In this document: piece by piece, positions 26,613-35,472 of the stretch
Layout: each line of letters begins with the position of its first letter
How positions within the stretch are numbered: position 1 is the stretch's first letter
DNA from: an uncultured Paludibaculum sp.
Lineage (GTDB): Bacteria > Acidobacteriota > Terriglobia > Bryobacterales > Bryobacteraceae
Assembly (NCBI RefSeq): GCF_963665245.1
Contig: NZ_OY762267.1
Coordinates: 3,072,001 to 3,136,000, forward strand
DNA length: 64,000 nt
Direction: 5' to 3'
Position numbers and translations under genes: made by a program
The notes under the pieces: generated by a model
What the model saw: only the letters and a program-made list of their open reading frames with translations
What the model was told of the DNA's origin: nothing
The model's database searches: none

Positions 26613-28757
26613 ATGCCGGGCAACAAGAGACGAAACCCCAAACCAAGTCCGCCCGCGAGCGCCAAGAGTGCGCCCAAGGGGGCAAAGCCCGAACCAGCGG
26701 CGATCGACCTGAATGCGCCGTCCCTCTACGTCAACCGGGAGATCAGCCTGTTGGCTTTTCAGTCGCGGGTCCTGGAAGAAGCTCGTGACCCCAGCAATCC
26801 TCTTCTGGAACGCGTGAAGTTTCTTTCCATCCTGGGCTCAAACCTGGATGAGTTCTTCATGGTCCGCGTGGCCGGGGTGGCCAACCAGATTGAATCGGGC
26901 ATTCTCGATGCCGGTCCGGACGGCATGTCCCCCGCGCGCCAGTTGGAAGCAATCCGCACCTACTGTCAATCGCTGTTTACCGAAGCCCAGCTATGCCGGC
27001 GGGCACTATTCGACGAACTGCGTACGCACGGCATCCACGTGCTGGACTACCGGGAGCTGACCGAACACCAGAAAGACCACGCCCGCCGCTATTTCGACGA
27101 CACCATCTATCCCGTACTCACACCGCTCGCCTTCGATCCCGGCCGCCCGTTTCCGCACATCTCCAATCTCAGCCTGAACCTCTCGGTGCTGATCCGCGAT
27201 CCCAATGGGATCGAGCACTTTGCCCGCGTGAAGGTGCCCGATTCACTGCCGCAACTCGTCCCACTGCAGAAGAGCGCCCACAAACGGAACGGCAAGGGCA
27301 TCTCGTTTGTCTGGATCGAACAGGTGATCCAGGCCAATCTGGGCTCGCTGTTCCCCGGCATGGAGATCGTCGAGTCGCATCCATTCCACGTCACGCGGGA
27401 CGCTGAGATGGCGATTCAGGAACTGGAAGCCGAGGACCTGCTGGAGACCATTGAGGAAGGTGTCCGCCAGCGCCGGTTCGGCGCCATCGTCCGGCTGCAG
27501 GTGCCCAAACAGATGCCGGAGCGCCTGTTGGAGATCCTGAAGACCAACCTCGAGATCGACGATACGGACGTTTACAAGACCGAAGGACCGCTCTCCCTCG
27601 TGCGGCTGCGGCACCTCGCGTCGCTCGAACGGCCCGAACTGAAAGAGGCGCCCTTCACGCCAGCGTCATTAAAGCCGCTGGTGGAGGAGGAAGACATCTT
27701 CAGCATGGTGCGCCACGGAGACATCCTGCTGCACCAGCCTTTCGATAGCTTCCAGCCCGTGGTGGATTTCCTCAGAACCGCGGCGCGCGATCCGCAGGTA
27801 CTCGCCATCAAGATGACGCTCTACCGCGTGGGCCGCAACGCTCCCGTGGTGGAGGCCCTGCTGGAAGCCAACGAGAACGGCAAGCAGGTGGCCGTGCTGG
27901 TGGAGCTAAAGGCGCGCTTCGACGAGGAGTCCAACATCGAATGGGCGCGAGCGCTGGAAAAAGAGGGCGTCCATGTCGTCTACGGTCTGGTGGGCATGAA
28001 GGTGCACTGCAAGGTGGCCATGGTGGTCCGCCGCGAGGGCAGCCTGATGCGGCGCTACGTACACCTCTCCACCGGCAACTACAATGCCGTCACGGCGCAT
28101 CTCTACACCGACCTCGGCCTCTTCACCTGCGATGAGGACTTCGGCGCCGATTCCACCGATCTCTTCAACTACCTCACCGGCTACTCGGCCAAGTCGGACT
28201 ATCGTAAATTGCTGGTCGCCCCCATCAATCTCCGGCAGCGCCTGGAAGGACTCATCCAGCGCGAGATCGCACACGCCAAAGCAGGTAAGGACTCGCGGAT
28301 CATCATGAAGATGAACGCGCTGGTGGATCCACGCGTGATCCGGATGCTCTACAAGGCCTCGCAGGCCGGCGTCCAGGTGGACCTGCTGTGCCGCGGCATC
28401 TGCTGCCTGCGGCCCGGAGTGCCAGGGGTCAGCGACAACATCCGGGTGATCAGCGTGGTGGGCCGCTTTCTGGAGCACAGCCGCATCTTCTACTTCCGCA
28501 ACGACGGCGAGGAAGAGATCTACATCGGTTCGGCCGATATCATGCCGCGCAATATCAATCGCCGCGTGGAAACCCTCTTCCCCATTCAAAAAGCCGCGCT
28601 GGTCCGGCAGATCCGGGATAGAATTCTATCCGTCTACCTGGCCGACAACGTGAAGGCGCGCCGCATGAAAGCCGATGGAACTTACGAGAAGGTTCAACGG
28701 AAGGAGGGGGAGAAGCCGTACAGCGCCCAGGCCATCCTCCTCAAGAGCCGATGCTAG
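26613..28757 (+). CDS. ppk1: Polyphosphate kinase 1
   Basis: 714 residues. The four PPK1 domains are in order: the N domain with SNLDEFFMVRVAG near 75-90, the head domain, and the C1/C2 domains related to phospholipase D. The C1/C2 part has the catalytic His in GMKVHCKVAMV and the YVHLSTGNYN loop. Residues 1-35 are a basic, Pro-rich extension not usual in the family. It builds inorganic polyphosphate from ATP. A ribosome site AGGAG sits about 6 nt before the ATG. The last bases overlap the start of the next gene (ATG at 28751), starting a three-gene polyphosphate operon. Confidence 0.95.
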   Translation: MPGNKRRNPKPSPPASAKSAPKGAKPEPAAIDLNAPSLYVNREISLLAFQSRVLEEARDPSNPLLERVKFLSILGSNLDEFFMVRVAGVANQIESGILDAGPDGMSPARQLEAIRTYCQSLFTEAQLCRRALFDELRTHGIHVLDYRELTEHQKDHARRYFDDTIYPVLTPLAFDPGRPFPHISNLSLNLSVLIRDPNGIEHFARVKVPDSLPQLVPLQKSAHKRNGKGISFVWIEQVIQANLGSLFPGMEIVESHPFHVTRDAEMAIQELEAEDLLETIEEGVRQRRFGAIVRLQVPKQMPERLLEILKTNLEIDDTDVYKTEGPLSLVRLRHLASLERPELKEAPFTPASLKPLVEEEDIFSMVRHGDILLHQPFDSFQPVVDFLRTAARDPQVLAIKMTLYRVGRNAPVVEALLEANENGKQVAVLVELKARFDEESNIEWARALEKEGVHVVYGLVGMKVHCKVAMVVRREGSLMRRYVHLSTGNYNAVTAHLYTDLGLFTCDEDFGADSTDLFNYLTGYSAKSDYRKLLVAPINLRQRLEGLIQREIAHAKAGKDSRIIMKMNALVDPRVIRMLYKASQAGVQVDLLCRGICCLRPGVPGVSDNIRVISVVGRFLEHSRIFYFRNDGEEEIYIGSADIMPRNINRRVETLFPIQKAALVRQIRDRILSVYLADNVKARRMKADGTYEKVQRKEGEKPYSAQAILLKSRC

Positions 28758-29560
28758 AAAACGTCAACCTGAAGCGAAAGCTGGCCCATGGCGATTACAA
28801 GCAGGCGGTGCCGGCCCTGCAGCGGCGCTTGTACACACTCGAAAAGGCATGTTGGGACCGGCGCATCCCCTCGATGGTTGTCTTCGAGGGCTGGGACGCC
28901 TCCGGCAAGGGCGGATCCATCTCGACGCTGACGCAACGGCTGGACCCGCGCGGCTTCAAGCTCCACTCCATCCAGCCGCCGCGGACCTATGAACAGAATC
29001 ACCCGTGGCTGTGGCGATTCTGGCTGAAGGCCCCCAATCGCGGCGAGATGACGATCTTCGACCACTCGTGGTATCACCGCGTGCTGGAGGAGCGCGTGGA
29101 GAAAGTTGTTCCCGAGAAGGCCTGGCGCAAGGCCTACAAGGACATCCTGGAGTTTGAGCGCATGCTGGCCGACGACGGCACCGTCATCCTCAAGTTCTGG
29201 TTCCACATCAGCCGCAAGGAGCAGAAGAGGCGTTACGAGCAGATTGAGGCCGACCCGCTCGAGTCGTGGCGGGTGACGCGCCAGGACTGGGAGCGCCACA
29301 AGCTCTACGACCAGTACCTGGAAGCCGCCGAGGAGATGCTCGAGCTCACCGAGAGTGAGTTCGCCCCCTGGACCATCGTCGAAGCGACCTCTCGCTGGTA
29401 TGCCCGCCAGAAAGTCTTCCTCACCATCATCGGAGCTCTGGAGAAGGCTCTCGGGCCCGACGCTCCTCCAGTGGAGGAGGACGTAGCCGAAGCGCGCCAC
29501 GACGCCGAACTGCGCCGCATCATGGACACCATGGAACACGAGGGGAACGGAGAGGCCTGA
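28751..29560 (+). CDS. PPK2-family polyphosphate kinase, first of two
   Basis: 269 residues, one PPK2 domain. Walker A is GWDASGKGG; the Walker B region reads IFDHSWYHRVLEERVE, where the usual Arg of DRSW is His. The lid region follows (KAWRKAYKDILEFERML). PPK2 enzymes use polyphosphate to phosphorylate nucleotides. In fused two-domain PPK2 proteins (polyphosphate:AMP phosphotransferases) the N-terminal domain is often the altered one, and this gene would be its counterpart. It overlaps ppk1 by 7 bases and the next gene by one base (TGATG), so the proteins are probably made together. Confidence 0.85.
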   Translation: MLENVNLKRKLAHGDYKQAVPALQRRLYTLEKACWDRRIPSMVVFEGWDASGKGGSISTLTQRLDPRGFKLHSIQPPRTYEQNHPWLWRFWLKAPNRGEMTIFDHSWYHRVLEERVEKVVPEKAWRKAYKDILEFERMLADDGTVILKFWFHISRKEQKRRYEQIEADPLESWRVTRQDWERHKLYDQYLEAAEEMLELTESEFAPWTIVEATSRWYARQKVFLTIIGALEKALGPDAPPVEEDVAEARHDAELRRIMDTMEHEGNGEA

Positions 29561-30291
29561 TGCTGGAGACCCTCGATCTGAAGCAGAAGCTCGACCGCGT
29601 CACCTACGCGAAACGCCTCACCCGCAGCCAGATCCAACTGCGGGAGCTCGCCTGGCAGGTCTACCAGCAGAAGCGTCCCGTGGTGCTCGCCTTCGAAGGC
29701 TGGGACGCGGCCGGCAAGGGCGGCGCCATCAAGCGGGTCACAGAGAAAATGGACCCACGCGGCTATGTTGTCTATCCCATCAGTGCTCCGCAGGGTGAGG
29801 ACAAGACGAGGCATTATCTCTACCGCTTCTGGCGGCGTCTGCCGGAAAAGGGCCAGATCGCGATCTTCGACCGGTCGTGGTACGGCCGCGTCCTGGTCGA
29901 ACGTGTCGAAGGCTTCTGCACCGAGGCGGAGTGGAAGCGCGCCTACAAGGAGATCAACTCCTTCGAGCGGCAATTGCGCGACTCCGGCTGCATCCTCGCC
30001 AAATTCTGGGTGCAAATCTCGCAGGAGGAGCAACTGAGGCGCTTCGAGGAGCGGCAGCAGATCGGCTACAAGGCGTGGAAGCTCACCGATGAGGACTGGC
30101 GCAACCGCGCCAAGTGGAGTGACTACGAGGAAGCAGTGGAAGAGATGCTGGTGAAAACAAGCACCCGTACCGCGCCGTGGACACTGGTGGAAGGCAACGA
30201 CAAGCACTGGGCGCGAGTGAAGATTCTGGAACGCCTTGTGGAAGTGCTGGCCCATGATCTGGGCTACAAACCGCGCGATCCCCTCAAGTAA
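29560..30291 (+). CDS. PPK2-family polyphosphate kinase, second of two
   Basis: 243 residues, one PPK2 domain with intact motifs: Walker A GWDAAGKGG, IFDRSWYGRVLVERVEG with the canonical DRSW, and the lid arginines (KRAYKEINSFERQL). It is expected to transfer phosphate from polyphosphate to a nucleoside mono- or diphosphate. Its start overlaps the stop of the first PPK2 gene. Together the two genes encode 512 residues, close to the size of the fused two-domain PPK2 class, which suggests a split or pre-fusion arrangement. Substrate class cannot be set by eye. Confidence 0.87.
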   Translation: MLETLDLKQKLDRVTYAKRLTRSQIQLRELAWQVYQQKRPVVLAFEGWDAAGKGGAIKRVTEKMDPRGYVVYPISAPQGEDKTRHYLYRFWRRLPEKGQIAIFDRSWYGRVLVERVEGFCTEAEWKRAYKEINSFERQLRDSGCILAKFWVQISQEEQLRRFEERQQIGYKAWKLTDEDWRNRAKWSDYEEAVEEMLVKTSTRTAPWTLVEGNDKHWARVKILERLVEVLAHDLGYKPRDPLK

Positions 30292-30297
30292 CCAGTG

Positions 30298-30516
30298 TTA
30301 CAAACTGACCTTTGGCTGGGCATGCACCGCGTCCAGCTTTCGCTTGGCCTTGCGATCCCGCTTCGCCTGTCGCTTCTGCTCTTTCATGGCTCTCTGAATC
30401 GTCGGCGGCTTCGAAGGGGGACGCAATTGAGCTGGGGTCTTGTCCTTGGCCAAGCCGGTGGGCGCCACGGCCAACGCAATAAGCAGGGCCAGCGTCAGTC
30501 CCCAGACGGCTTTCAT
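30298..30516 (-). CDS. Small basic secreted protein, unknown function
   Basis: 72 residues. A clear signal peptide (MKAVWGLTLALLIALAVAPTGLA) leaves a mature chain of about 49 residues that is very rich in Lys and Arg (KEQKRQAKRDRKAKRK). It resembles no family I know. It could bind an anionic partner such as nucleic acid, lipopolysaccharide or polyphosphate; the last would fit the convergent ppk operon that ends 6 bp away, but this is speculation from position only. The clean signal peptide is the main reason to accept such a short gene. Confidence 0.6.
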   Translation of the reverse strand: MKAVWGLTLALLIALAVAPTGLAKDKTPAQLRPPSKPPTIQRAMKEQKRQAKRDRKAKRKLDAVHAQPKVSL

Positions 30517-30665
30517 CGGCGAACCTCGGGCACAGATCGGCGCATACCTCTCTGATCGGCTCCGGAACCGGGCAACTTTAGGCTGGCGCTGAACGTCCGT
30601 ATAGTCACATGAGCGCTCATTTTGGTTTGCGGCGTTCCGACCGCATCTGCAAGACTGGAGTGAAC

Positions 30666-31409
30666 ATGCGCTTGTGGAATCCGCCAGGCGGCGCGTTGGC
30701 AGTATGGACTCTCCTTCTGGCGGGGCGGTGCCTTGCGCAACACGCCGCGCCCACTCCCCCCGAAACCCTCAGCTATGGCGTGGAATGGCGATTTGTGCGC
30801 GCCGGCGAAGTCCAGTTGAAGTGGGCCGAAGGCAGCCATCAGTTGGACATGACGATGAAGAGCGTGGGCCTGGTGGCCACTTTGTTCACGGTAAACGATG
30901 TCTACCGTGCCATCTTCGATCCTGGCCTGTGCGTGACCTCGCTGACCTGGGACGTGCACGAAGGCCGTCGCAATCGCGAAGTGAAGGCGACTTTCGACCG
31001 GACCAAGAAGCGTTCCTCCTTTCTGGAAAAAGACCTGAACAACAACACTGTGGCCTTGGCCAAGGAAATCGACGTCCCGGCCTGTGTCCACGACGTAACC
31101 GGCGGGCTGCACAAACTGCGCCAACTCCGGCCGGCGCCTGGCTCTACGGTGGAACTGCCCATCAGCGACGGCAAGAAGGTAGTGATGGCCCGCGTCGAGG
31201 CGCAGCAGAAGGAAACGATCAAGACCCCGTTGGGCCAGTTCCCGGCCACACGGTACGAGGCATTTCTATTCAACGGCGTCCTGTACGGACGCAAGGGCCG
31301 GCTTTTCATCTGGATCAGCGACGACGACAGGCGGCTGCCCGTGCAGATCAAGGTCCAGCTTCCGTTCTATGTAGGCACGCTGACTCTCCAGCTCGAAAAA
31401 GCCCACTAG
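30666..31409 (+). CDS. Secreted DUF3108-family protein
   Basis: 247 residues from the ATG at 30666, which has GGAG 5 nt upstream and begins a signal peptide (cleavage near RCLAQHAA). The mature part is beta-rich; the start LSYGVEWRFVRAGEVQL and the end LPVQIKVQLPFYVGTLTLQLE are typical of DUF3108 proteins, thought to be periplasmic or outer-membrane-associated beta-sheet proteins. Function unknown. First of three consecutive exported proteins on this strand. Confidence 0.75.
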   Translation: MRLWNPPGGALAVWTLLLAGRCLAQHAAPTPPETLSYGVEWRFVRAGEVQLKWAEGSHQLDMTMKSVGLVATLFTVNDVYRAIFDPGLCVTSLTWDVHEGRRNREVKATFDRTKKRSSFLEKDLNNNTVALAKEIDVPACVHDVTGGLHKLRQLRPAPGSTVELPISDGKKVVMARVEAQQKETIKTPLGQFPATRYEAFLFNGVLYGRKGRLFIWISDDDRRLPVQIKVQLPFYVGTLTLQLEKAH

Positions 31410-31433
31410 GCCCGCAAAGAGGGAGAATTGTTC

Positions 31434-32525
31434 ATGCTGAGGATTGCCATGTCTACCTTCCTGGCCGCTGTTCTACCACTCTGTGCCCAGCCGCAAGGCG
31501 CGCCCACCGCGGTGCCCAACGACCAACAGGTGATGTCGCTCTACGAGCGCTGCCTGCAGTTGATCGAGGCCAGCGGAGTGGCCAGTCCCGAACTGGGCCG
31601 CGCCGGCGTCCCCCTGGCCGAGAACATGCGCCAGACCATGGAGAGCCTGAAGTTCCTGGGCATCCGGAATCCGCAACTCCACTATAAGTTCATGACGAAT
31701 CTGCGCGCCTTCGTCCTCATTTCCGACACAGTTCCGAAGCCGGAGCCGTTCCCCGAGGTGGGCCGCCAGCAACTCGCCGAGCTGCGCGACGACCTGGGCC
31801 GCATCGAGCTCTACTTTCAGCACCAGATCGCCGACCTCCAGGCCGAACTGCGCTCGCCCGACCGGGATGAACTGGCTCGCTACCGCGATGCAAACACCGG
31901 ACTGCCCGCACCCGACCCCAAGAAGCCGCGCGTCGTCTTTCTGGGCGACTCCATCACCGACATGTGGCGCCTGAACGAATACTTCACGGGCAAGGACTAT
32001 GTGAATCGCGGCATCAACGGCCAGATCACCAGCCAGATGCTGGCCCGGTTTCAGGCTGATGTCGTGCAACTGAAGCCGGCCGCCGTCCTGATTCTCGCCG
32101 GCACCAACGACATCGGACGCGGCGTGAGTCCGGCCGTCATCCAGAACAACCTCACCATGATCTGCGACCTGGCCGACGCGCACAAAATCAGGGTGATTCT
32201 GGCCAGTATCCTGCCCGTCTCCGATCATCACAAGAGCACAAACCCCATGTGGGAGCGCACGAAACTCCGGCCGCCCGCCGCCATTCTCGAGATGAATAAG
32301 TGGCTCAAGGCGACGTGTGAGAAGCGGGGCTACACCTATCTGGACTACTATCCCGCACTGGCTGGCGCGGACGGGCAACTGGCCCCCAATCTCGCCGACG
32401 ACGGGCTGCATCCCAACCCCGGCGGCTATCGCGTGATGGCGCCGCTGGCTCAGGCCGCCATCGAAAAAGCGCTGGGACCGGCAACTCCGGCACAACCCAC
32501 TGGCCGCAAGCGGCGTCTATTCTAG
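31434..32525 (+). CDS. Secreted SGNH/GDSL-type hydrolase
   Basis: 363 residues from the ATG at 31434, with GGGAG about 8 nt upstream and a signal peptide (LAAVLPLCAQ). An N-terminal helical region (~30-150) precedes the SGNH domain with block I FLGDSITD (Ser), Gly in NRGINGQ, Asn in LAGTNDIG and block V DDGLHPNPGGY (Asp and His). It probably removes an acyl or acetyl group from a carbohydrate or lipid outside the cytoplasm. The helical N-terminal half is unusual for the family and could bind a partner. Confidence 0.85.
   Translation: MLRIAMSTFLAAVLPLCAQPQGAPTAVPNDQQVMSLYERCLQLIEASGVASPELGRAGVPLAENMRQTMESLKFLGIRNPQLHYKFMTNLRAFVLISDTVPKPEPFPEVGRQQLAELRDDLGRIELYFQHQIADLQAELRSPDRDELARYRDANTGLPAPDPKKPRVVFLGDSITDMWRLNEYFTGKDYVNRGINGQITSQMLARFQADVVQLKPAAVLILAGTNDIGRGVSPAVIQNNLTMICDLADAHKIRVILASILPVSDHHKSTNPMWERTKLRPPAAILEMNKWLKATCEKRGYTYLDYYPALAGADGQLAPNLADDGLHPNPGGYRVMAPLAQAAIEKALGPATPAQPTGRKRRLF
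32518..32523 (+). promoter_or_regulatory. -10 box TATTCT of a leaderless gene
   Basis: TATTCT overlaps the end of the SGNH hydrolase gene and lies 6 nt before the ATG at 32530. There is no ribosome site between them. Confidence 0.5.
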
Positions 32526-32529
32526 TGGC

Positions 32530-33627
32530 ATGAGCTCCCGCTCTCTACTTGTGTGGTTTCTTCTGGCCGCCCTTTCGTTCGGGCAGGGCATGCGGCTCAC
32601 GGTCGGTCAATTGAAGTCCTTCCTGCGCTCATCGATCCAGTTGCATCACTCCGATAAGCAGGTGGCCGACTACCTGAAGAACATCAAACTCAGCGAGCAG
32701 TTTACGGCCCGCGACCTGGACGAGATGCAGGCCGAAGGCATTGGGGCCAAGACCTCCGAGGCCTTGCAGGCGATGATCACGGCAACGGCCAGCCTCTCAG
32801 CGCCGCCCCGCGATCCGGTGGTTGCAAAAGCCGCTCCGCCTCCGCCCATGCCGCCACCTCCCTCCGAAGAACAGGCGAAAATAATCGAGGAAGCCCGCGA
32901 GGTGGCACTGAACTACGCCAAGCGTCTGCCCGATTTCATCTGCACGCAGGTGACGCAGCGCTACGTCGACCCTTCGGGCCTGGAAATGTTCCACAGGGTC
33001 GACCGCGTGATCGAGCGGCTCAGCTACTTCGAACAGAAAGAGAACTACAAACTCATCTCGGTGAACGGCAACCTGACGGAAATGGACCGCGACAAGCTCG
33101 GCGGCGCCACCTCCAGCGGCGAGTTCGGCACCATGCTGCGGGAGATCTTTGAGCCTTCGACTGAAACCGAGTTTCACTGGGAACGCTGGGCCAAACTGCG
33201 CGGCAACCTCGTACACGTCTACTCCTACCGTGTCAGCCAGTCGCGCTCAAAATGGCACGTCTCCTGGCAGCGGCAGATGGAGATCGTCCCCGGCTACAAA
33301 GGCCTGATCTACGTCGACAAAACCAGCCCCATCGTCCTACGCGTCACGCTGGAAGCCGAGAACATGCCCGCGTCGTTCCCCATCCAGGTGGCCACAACGA
33401 TGCTCGACTACGACTTCACCTCTATTTCGAACAATCAGTTCCTGCTCCCCCTGCGCTCCGAAATGCAGATGCGCGAGGGCAAAATCCTGGTGAAGAACGA
33501 AGTGCAGTTCCGCAACTACCGCAAGTTCGGCGCCGAATCGTCCATCACATTCGACACCAGCGCGGACGCCATCCCCGAAGACAAGCTCAAGGAAGAGAAG
33601 GTCAAGGAAAAGCCGCCGCAACAGTAG
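32530..33627 (+). CDS. Secreted protein of unknown function, probably acidobacterial family
   Basis: 365 residues. The signal peptide (LLVWFLLAALSFGQG) is followed by a helical region (~20-95, LTVGQLKSFLRSSI, KQVADYL) with helix-hairpin character, a Pro-rich linker (PPPPMPPPPS near 107-117), and a beta-rich domain from ~125 that opens with YAKRLPDFICTQVTQRY. From memory the PDFICTQ-type opening recurs in secreted acidobacterial proteins. It ends in a charged Lys/Glu tail. No enzyme motif is visible. It may be part of a cell-envelope set with the two exported proteins upstream. Confidence 0.65.
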   Translation: MSSRSLLVWFLLAALSFGQGMRLTVGQLKSFLRSSIQLHHSDKQVADYLKNIKLSEQFTARDLDEMQAEGIGAKTSEALQAMITATASLSAPPRDPVVAKAAPPPPMPPPPSEEQAKIIEEAREVALNYAKRLPDFICTQVTQRYVDPSGLEMFHRVDRVIERLSYFEQKENYKLISVNGNLTEMDRDKLGGATSSGEFGTMLREIFEPSTETEFHWERWAKLRGNLVHVYSYRVSQSRSKWHVSWQRQMEIVPGYKGLIYVDKTSPIVLRVTLEAENMPASFPIQVATTMLDYDFTSISNNQFLLPLRSEMQMREGKILVKNEVQFRNYRKFGAESSITFDTSADAIPEDKLKEEKVKEKPPQQ

Positions 33628-33666
33628 CCGGCTGCACTCCGGCGGAACTTGATATCGTTGAGGGAA

Positions 33667-34686
33667 GTGAAACTGAAAGGCGTATTCACCCCCACACTTG
33701 TTCCGGTGGACGAGAAGGGGCAAATCAACGAAGCCGAACTGAGGCGCTTCCTCTCCTGGCTCATCGACAAGGGTGTCCACGGACTCTATCCCAACGGCTC
33801 CACCGGCGAATTCACACGCTTCACCGCGGAAGAGCGCCAACGCATCGCCCGCATCACCTGCGAAGTGGCGAAGGGCCGCGTGCCCGTGCTGGCCGGCGCC
33901 GCCGAGGCGAATATCCGGGAAACCCTGAAGGCCTGCGAGACCTACGCCGGTTACGGTGCCACAGCCGTGGCCATTGTCTCGCCGTTCTACTACAAGCTCG
34001 GGCCCGAGGCGCTTTACGCCCACTTTGCCGAGATCGCCAGGAATGCGCCCATCGACGTCACGCTGTACAACATCCCCATGTTCGCCAGCCCCATTGATGT
34101 GCCCACCATCCAGCGGCTCTCCGAATTTGAACGGATCATCGGGATCAAGGACTCCACGGGCGACGTCGCCTTCATGATGCGCATGATTGCCGCCGTCCGC
34201 CCGAATCGGCCCGACTTCACGTTCCTCACCGGCTGGGACGTCGTCCTGGCGCCCATGTTGATGATCGGCGCCGACGGCGGCACGAACGCCACCAGCAATG
34301 TGGCTCCGGAGCTGATGTGCAAGCTGTACGATCTGACGACCTCCGGCCAGTGGGACGAGGCGCTCAAGCTGCAGTCCACCATCCTGGAGATCTTCGACCT
34401 GATGCTGTATCCGTTCGAGTTCCCCGATGGATTCCGCGCCGGTGCCGCCCTCCGCGGCTTCGATTTCGGCCAGGGCCGTCAGCCCTCGACGCCGAAACAG
34501 GATGCGGATAAGGCCGCGCTGGGCAAGGTGTTGCGTTGCATGCTCGCCGATGCGGGTTTCGTCGAACCACCGGCCGCCGGCTGCGCGCCGCGCACTGGAA
34601 ACTCAGAGAAAGATCGCATTACGCAGATCGCCCTGGAAATCGTTGAGCAGTTGGAAGAGCGAGGTCTGATCTGCCGGAAGCCCTAG
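33667..34686 (+). CDS. Dihydrodipicolinate synthase-family aldolase with C-terminal helical extension
   Basis: 339 residues from the GTG at 33667 (GAGGGAA just upstream); in-frame TTGs at 33649 and 33658 are less likely because the family begins [11 protein letters not shown]. The barrel has GSTGE at ~44-48, catalytic Tyr134 in LYNIP and Schiff-base Lys161 in GIKDSTGD. The family makes or splits carbon bonds next to a keto acid (DapA, NanA, KDG aldolase and others). It is about 40 residues longer than usual. After a Pro/Gly-rich linker (~299-313) comes an amphipathic helix (~314-333, [17 protein letters not shown]) that looks like a microcompartment encapsulation peptide. The gene overlaps a shell-protein gene. 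Confidence 0.8.
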   Translation: MKLKGVFTPTLVPVDEKGQINEAELRRFLSWLIDKGVHGLYPNGSTGEFTRFTAEERQRIARITCEVAKGRVPVLAGAAEANIRETLKACETYAGYGATAVAIVSPFYYKLGPEALYAHFAEIARNAPIDVTLYNIPMFASPIDVPTIQRLSEFERIIGIKDSTGDVAFMMRMIAAVRPNRPDFTFLTGWDVVLAPMLMIGADGGTNATSNVAPELMCKLYDLTTSGQWDEALKLQSTILEIFDLMLYPFEFPDGFRAGAALRGFDFGQGRQPSTPKQDADKAALGKVLRCMLADAGFVEPPAAGCAPRTGNSEKDRITQIALEIVEQLEERGLICRKP

Positions 34687-35297
34687 CACTGATTGAGGTG
34701 GGAGGCTGGTCGCCGGCCATGGTGATTCTGGATGCCATGGAGAAAACCGGCTCGGTCCGCGTCCTGCAGGCTGAACTGAACGATCAGCCGGGCGTCTGTC
34801 TGAAGGTGGTTGGACCGCTGGGGGATGTGCAGTCCGCCGCGGCCGCCGCGCGCCAGATGGCCGAGAGTATGCATGTGGCCTCGGTGGTCGACGTCATTTC
34901 CGCGCCGCATGGCGATGCTCCGTTGGCCTACCAGGCTCAGCCTGATTTCAACCCGTTATTTTCGCAAGCGACCGTACAAGTGCCCGTTACCGGCAATGAA
35001 AAGGAGAAAGTCGTGGACCAACAAGCAGGATTTGCGGTCGGATTGATCGAAACTCAGGGCTTTACAGCCGTCTTCGAGGCCATCGATACGGCACTCAAGA
35101 CGGCGTCGGTCGAGGTGCTAGCCCGTGAGAAACTGGGCGGCGGCTACATCACGGTGATCATCAAGGGCGACGTGGCGGCTGTTTCGGCGGCGGTGGAGGC
35201 CGGGAAGAAGCGAGTGGAAGGTCTGGGCAAGCTCATCGCCGCCCACGTCATCCCCAGCCCGTCCCAGGGTGTGATCTCTCTGCTCCCAAAGCTCTGA
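34671..35297 (+). CDS. Double-domain bacterial microcompartment shell protein (BMC-T)
   Basis: About 208 residues if started at CTG 34671, or 199 from GTG 34698. Two BMC folds are recognisable. The first opens with [21 protein letters not shown] and the second with [20 protein letters not shown]. The second continues with [18 protein letters not shown] and [11 protein letters not shown], close to hexamer-type shell proteins. Tandem-domain proteins form trimers that act as shell tiles or gated pores. The GTG start would cut the first strand of domain 1, so the CTG, with GCGAGG 6-8 nt upstream, is preferred. It overlaps the aldolase gene by 16 bases. No other shell gene lies in the window. Confidence 0.85.
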   Translation: MPEALALIEVGGWSPAMVILDAMEKTGSVRVLQAELNDQPGVCLKVVGPLGDVQSAAAAARQMAESMHVASVVDVISAPHGDAPLAYQAQPDFNPLFSQATVQVPVTGNEKEKVVDQQAGFAVGLIETQGFTAVFEAIDTALKTASVEVLAREKLGGGYITVIIKGDVAAVSAAVEAGKKRVEGLGKLIAAHVIPSPSQGVISLLPKL

Positions 35298-35456
35298 AAC
35301 AAAACTGACATGCGAAGCATCCAAAAGTAATAGCCGGGGCTGTACCCGGAGTCCGCGTGATCAACCATGAACATTTCATTGGCCTGTCGATTGGCCTTTT
35401 CTTCTCCGTCCAAGGCCGAGTGAGTCTGTCCTATAGCTTTCCTGGACAAAAGTGTT

Positions 35457-35463
35457 AAAGGAG
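35457..35463 (+). promoter_or_regulatory. Ribosome binding site of the radical SAM gene
   Basis: AAAGGAG, 9 nt before the GTG at 35473. One of the clearest Shine-Dalgarno sites in the window; it decides the GTG start. Confidence 0.7.
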
Positions 35464-35472
35464 TGAAGCCGG

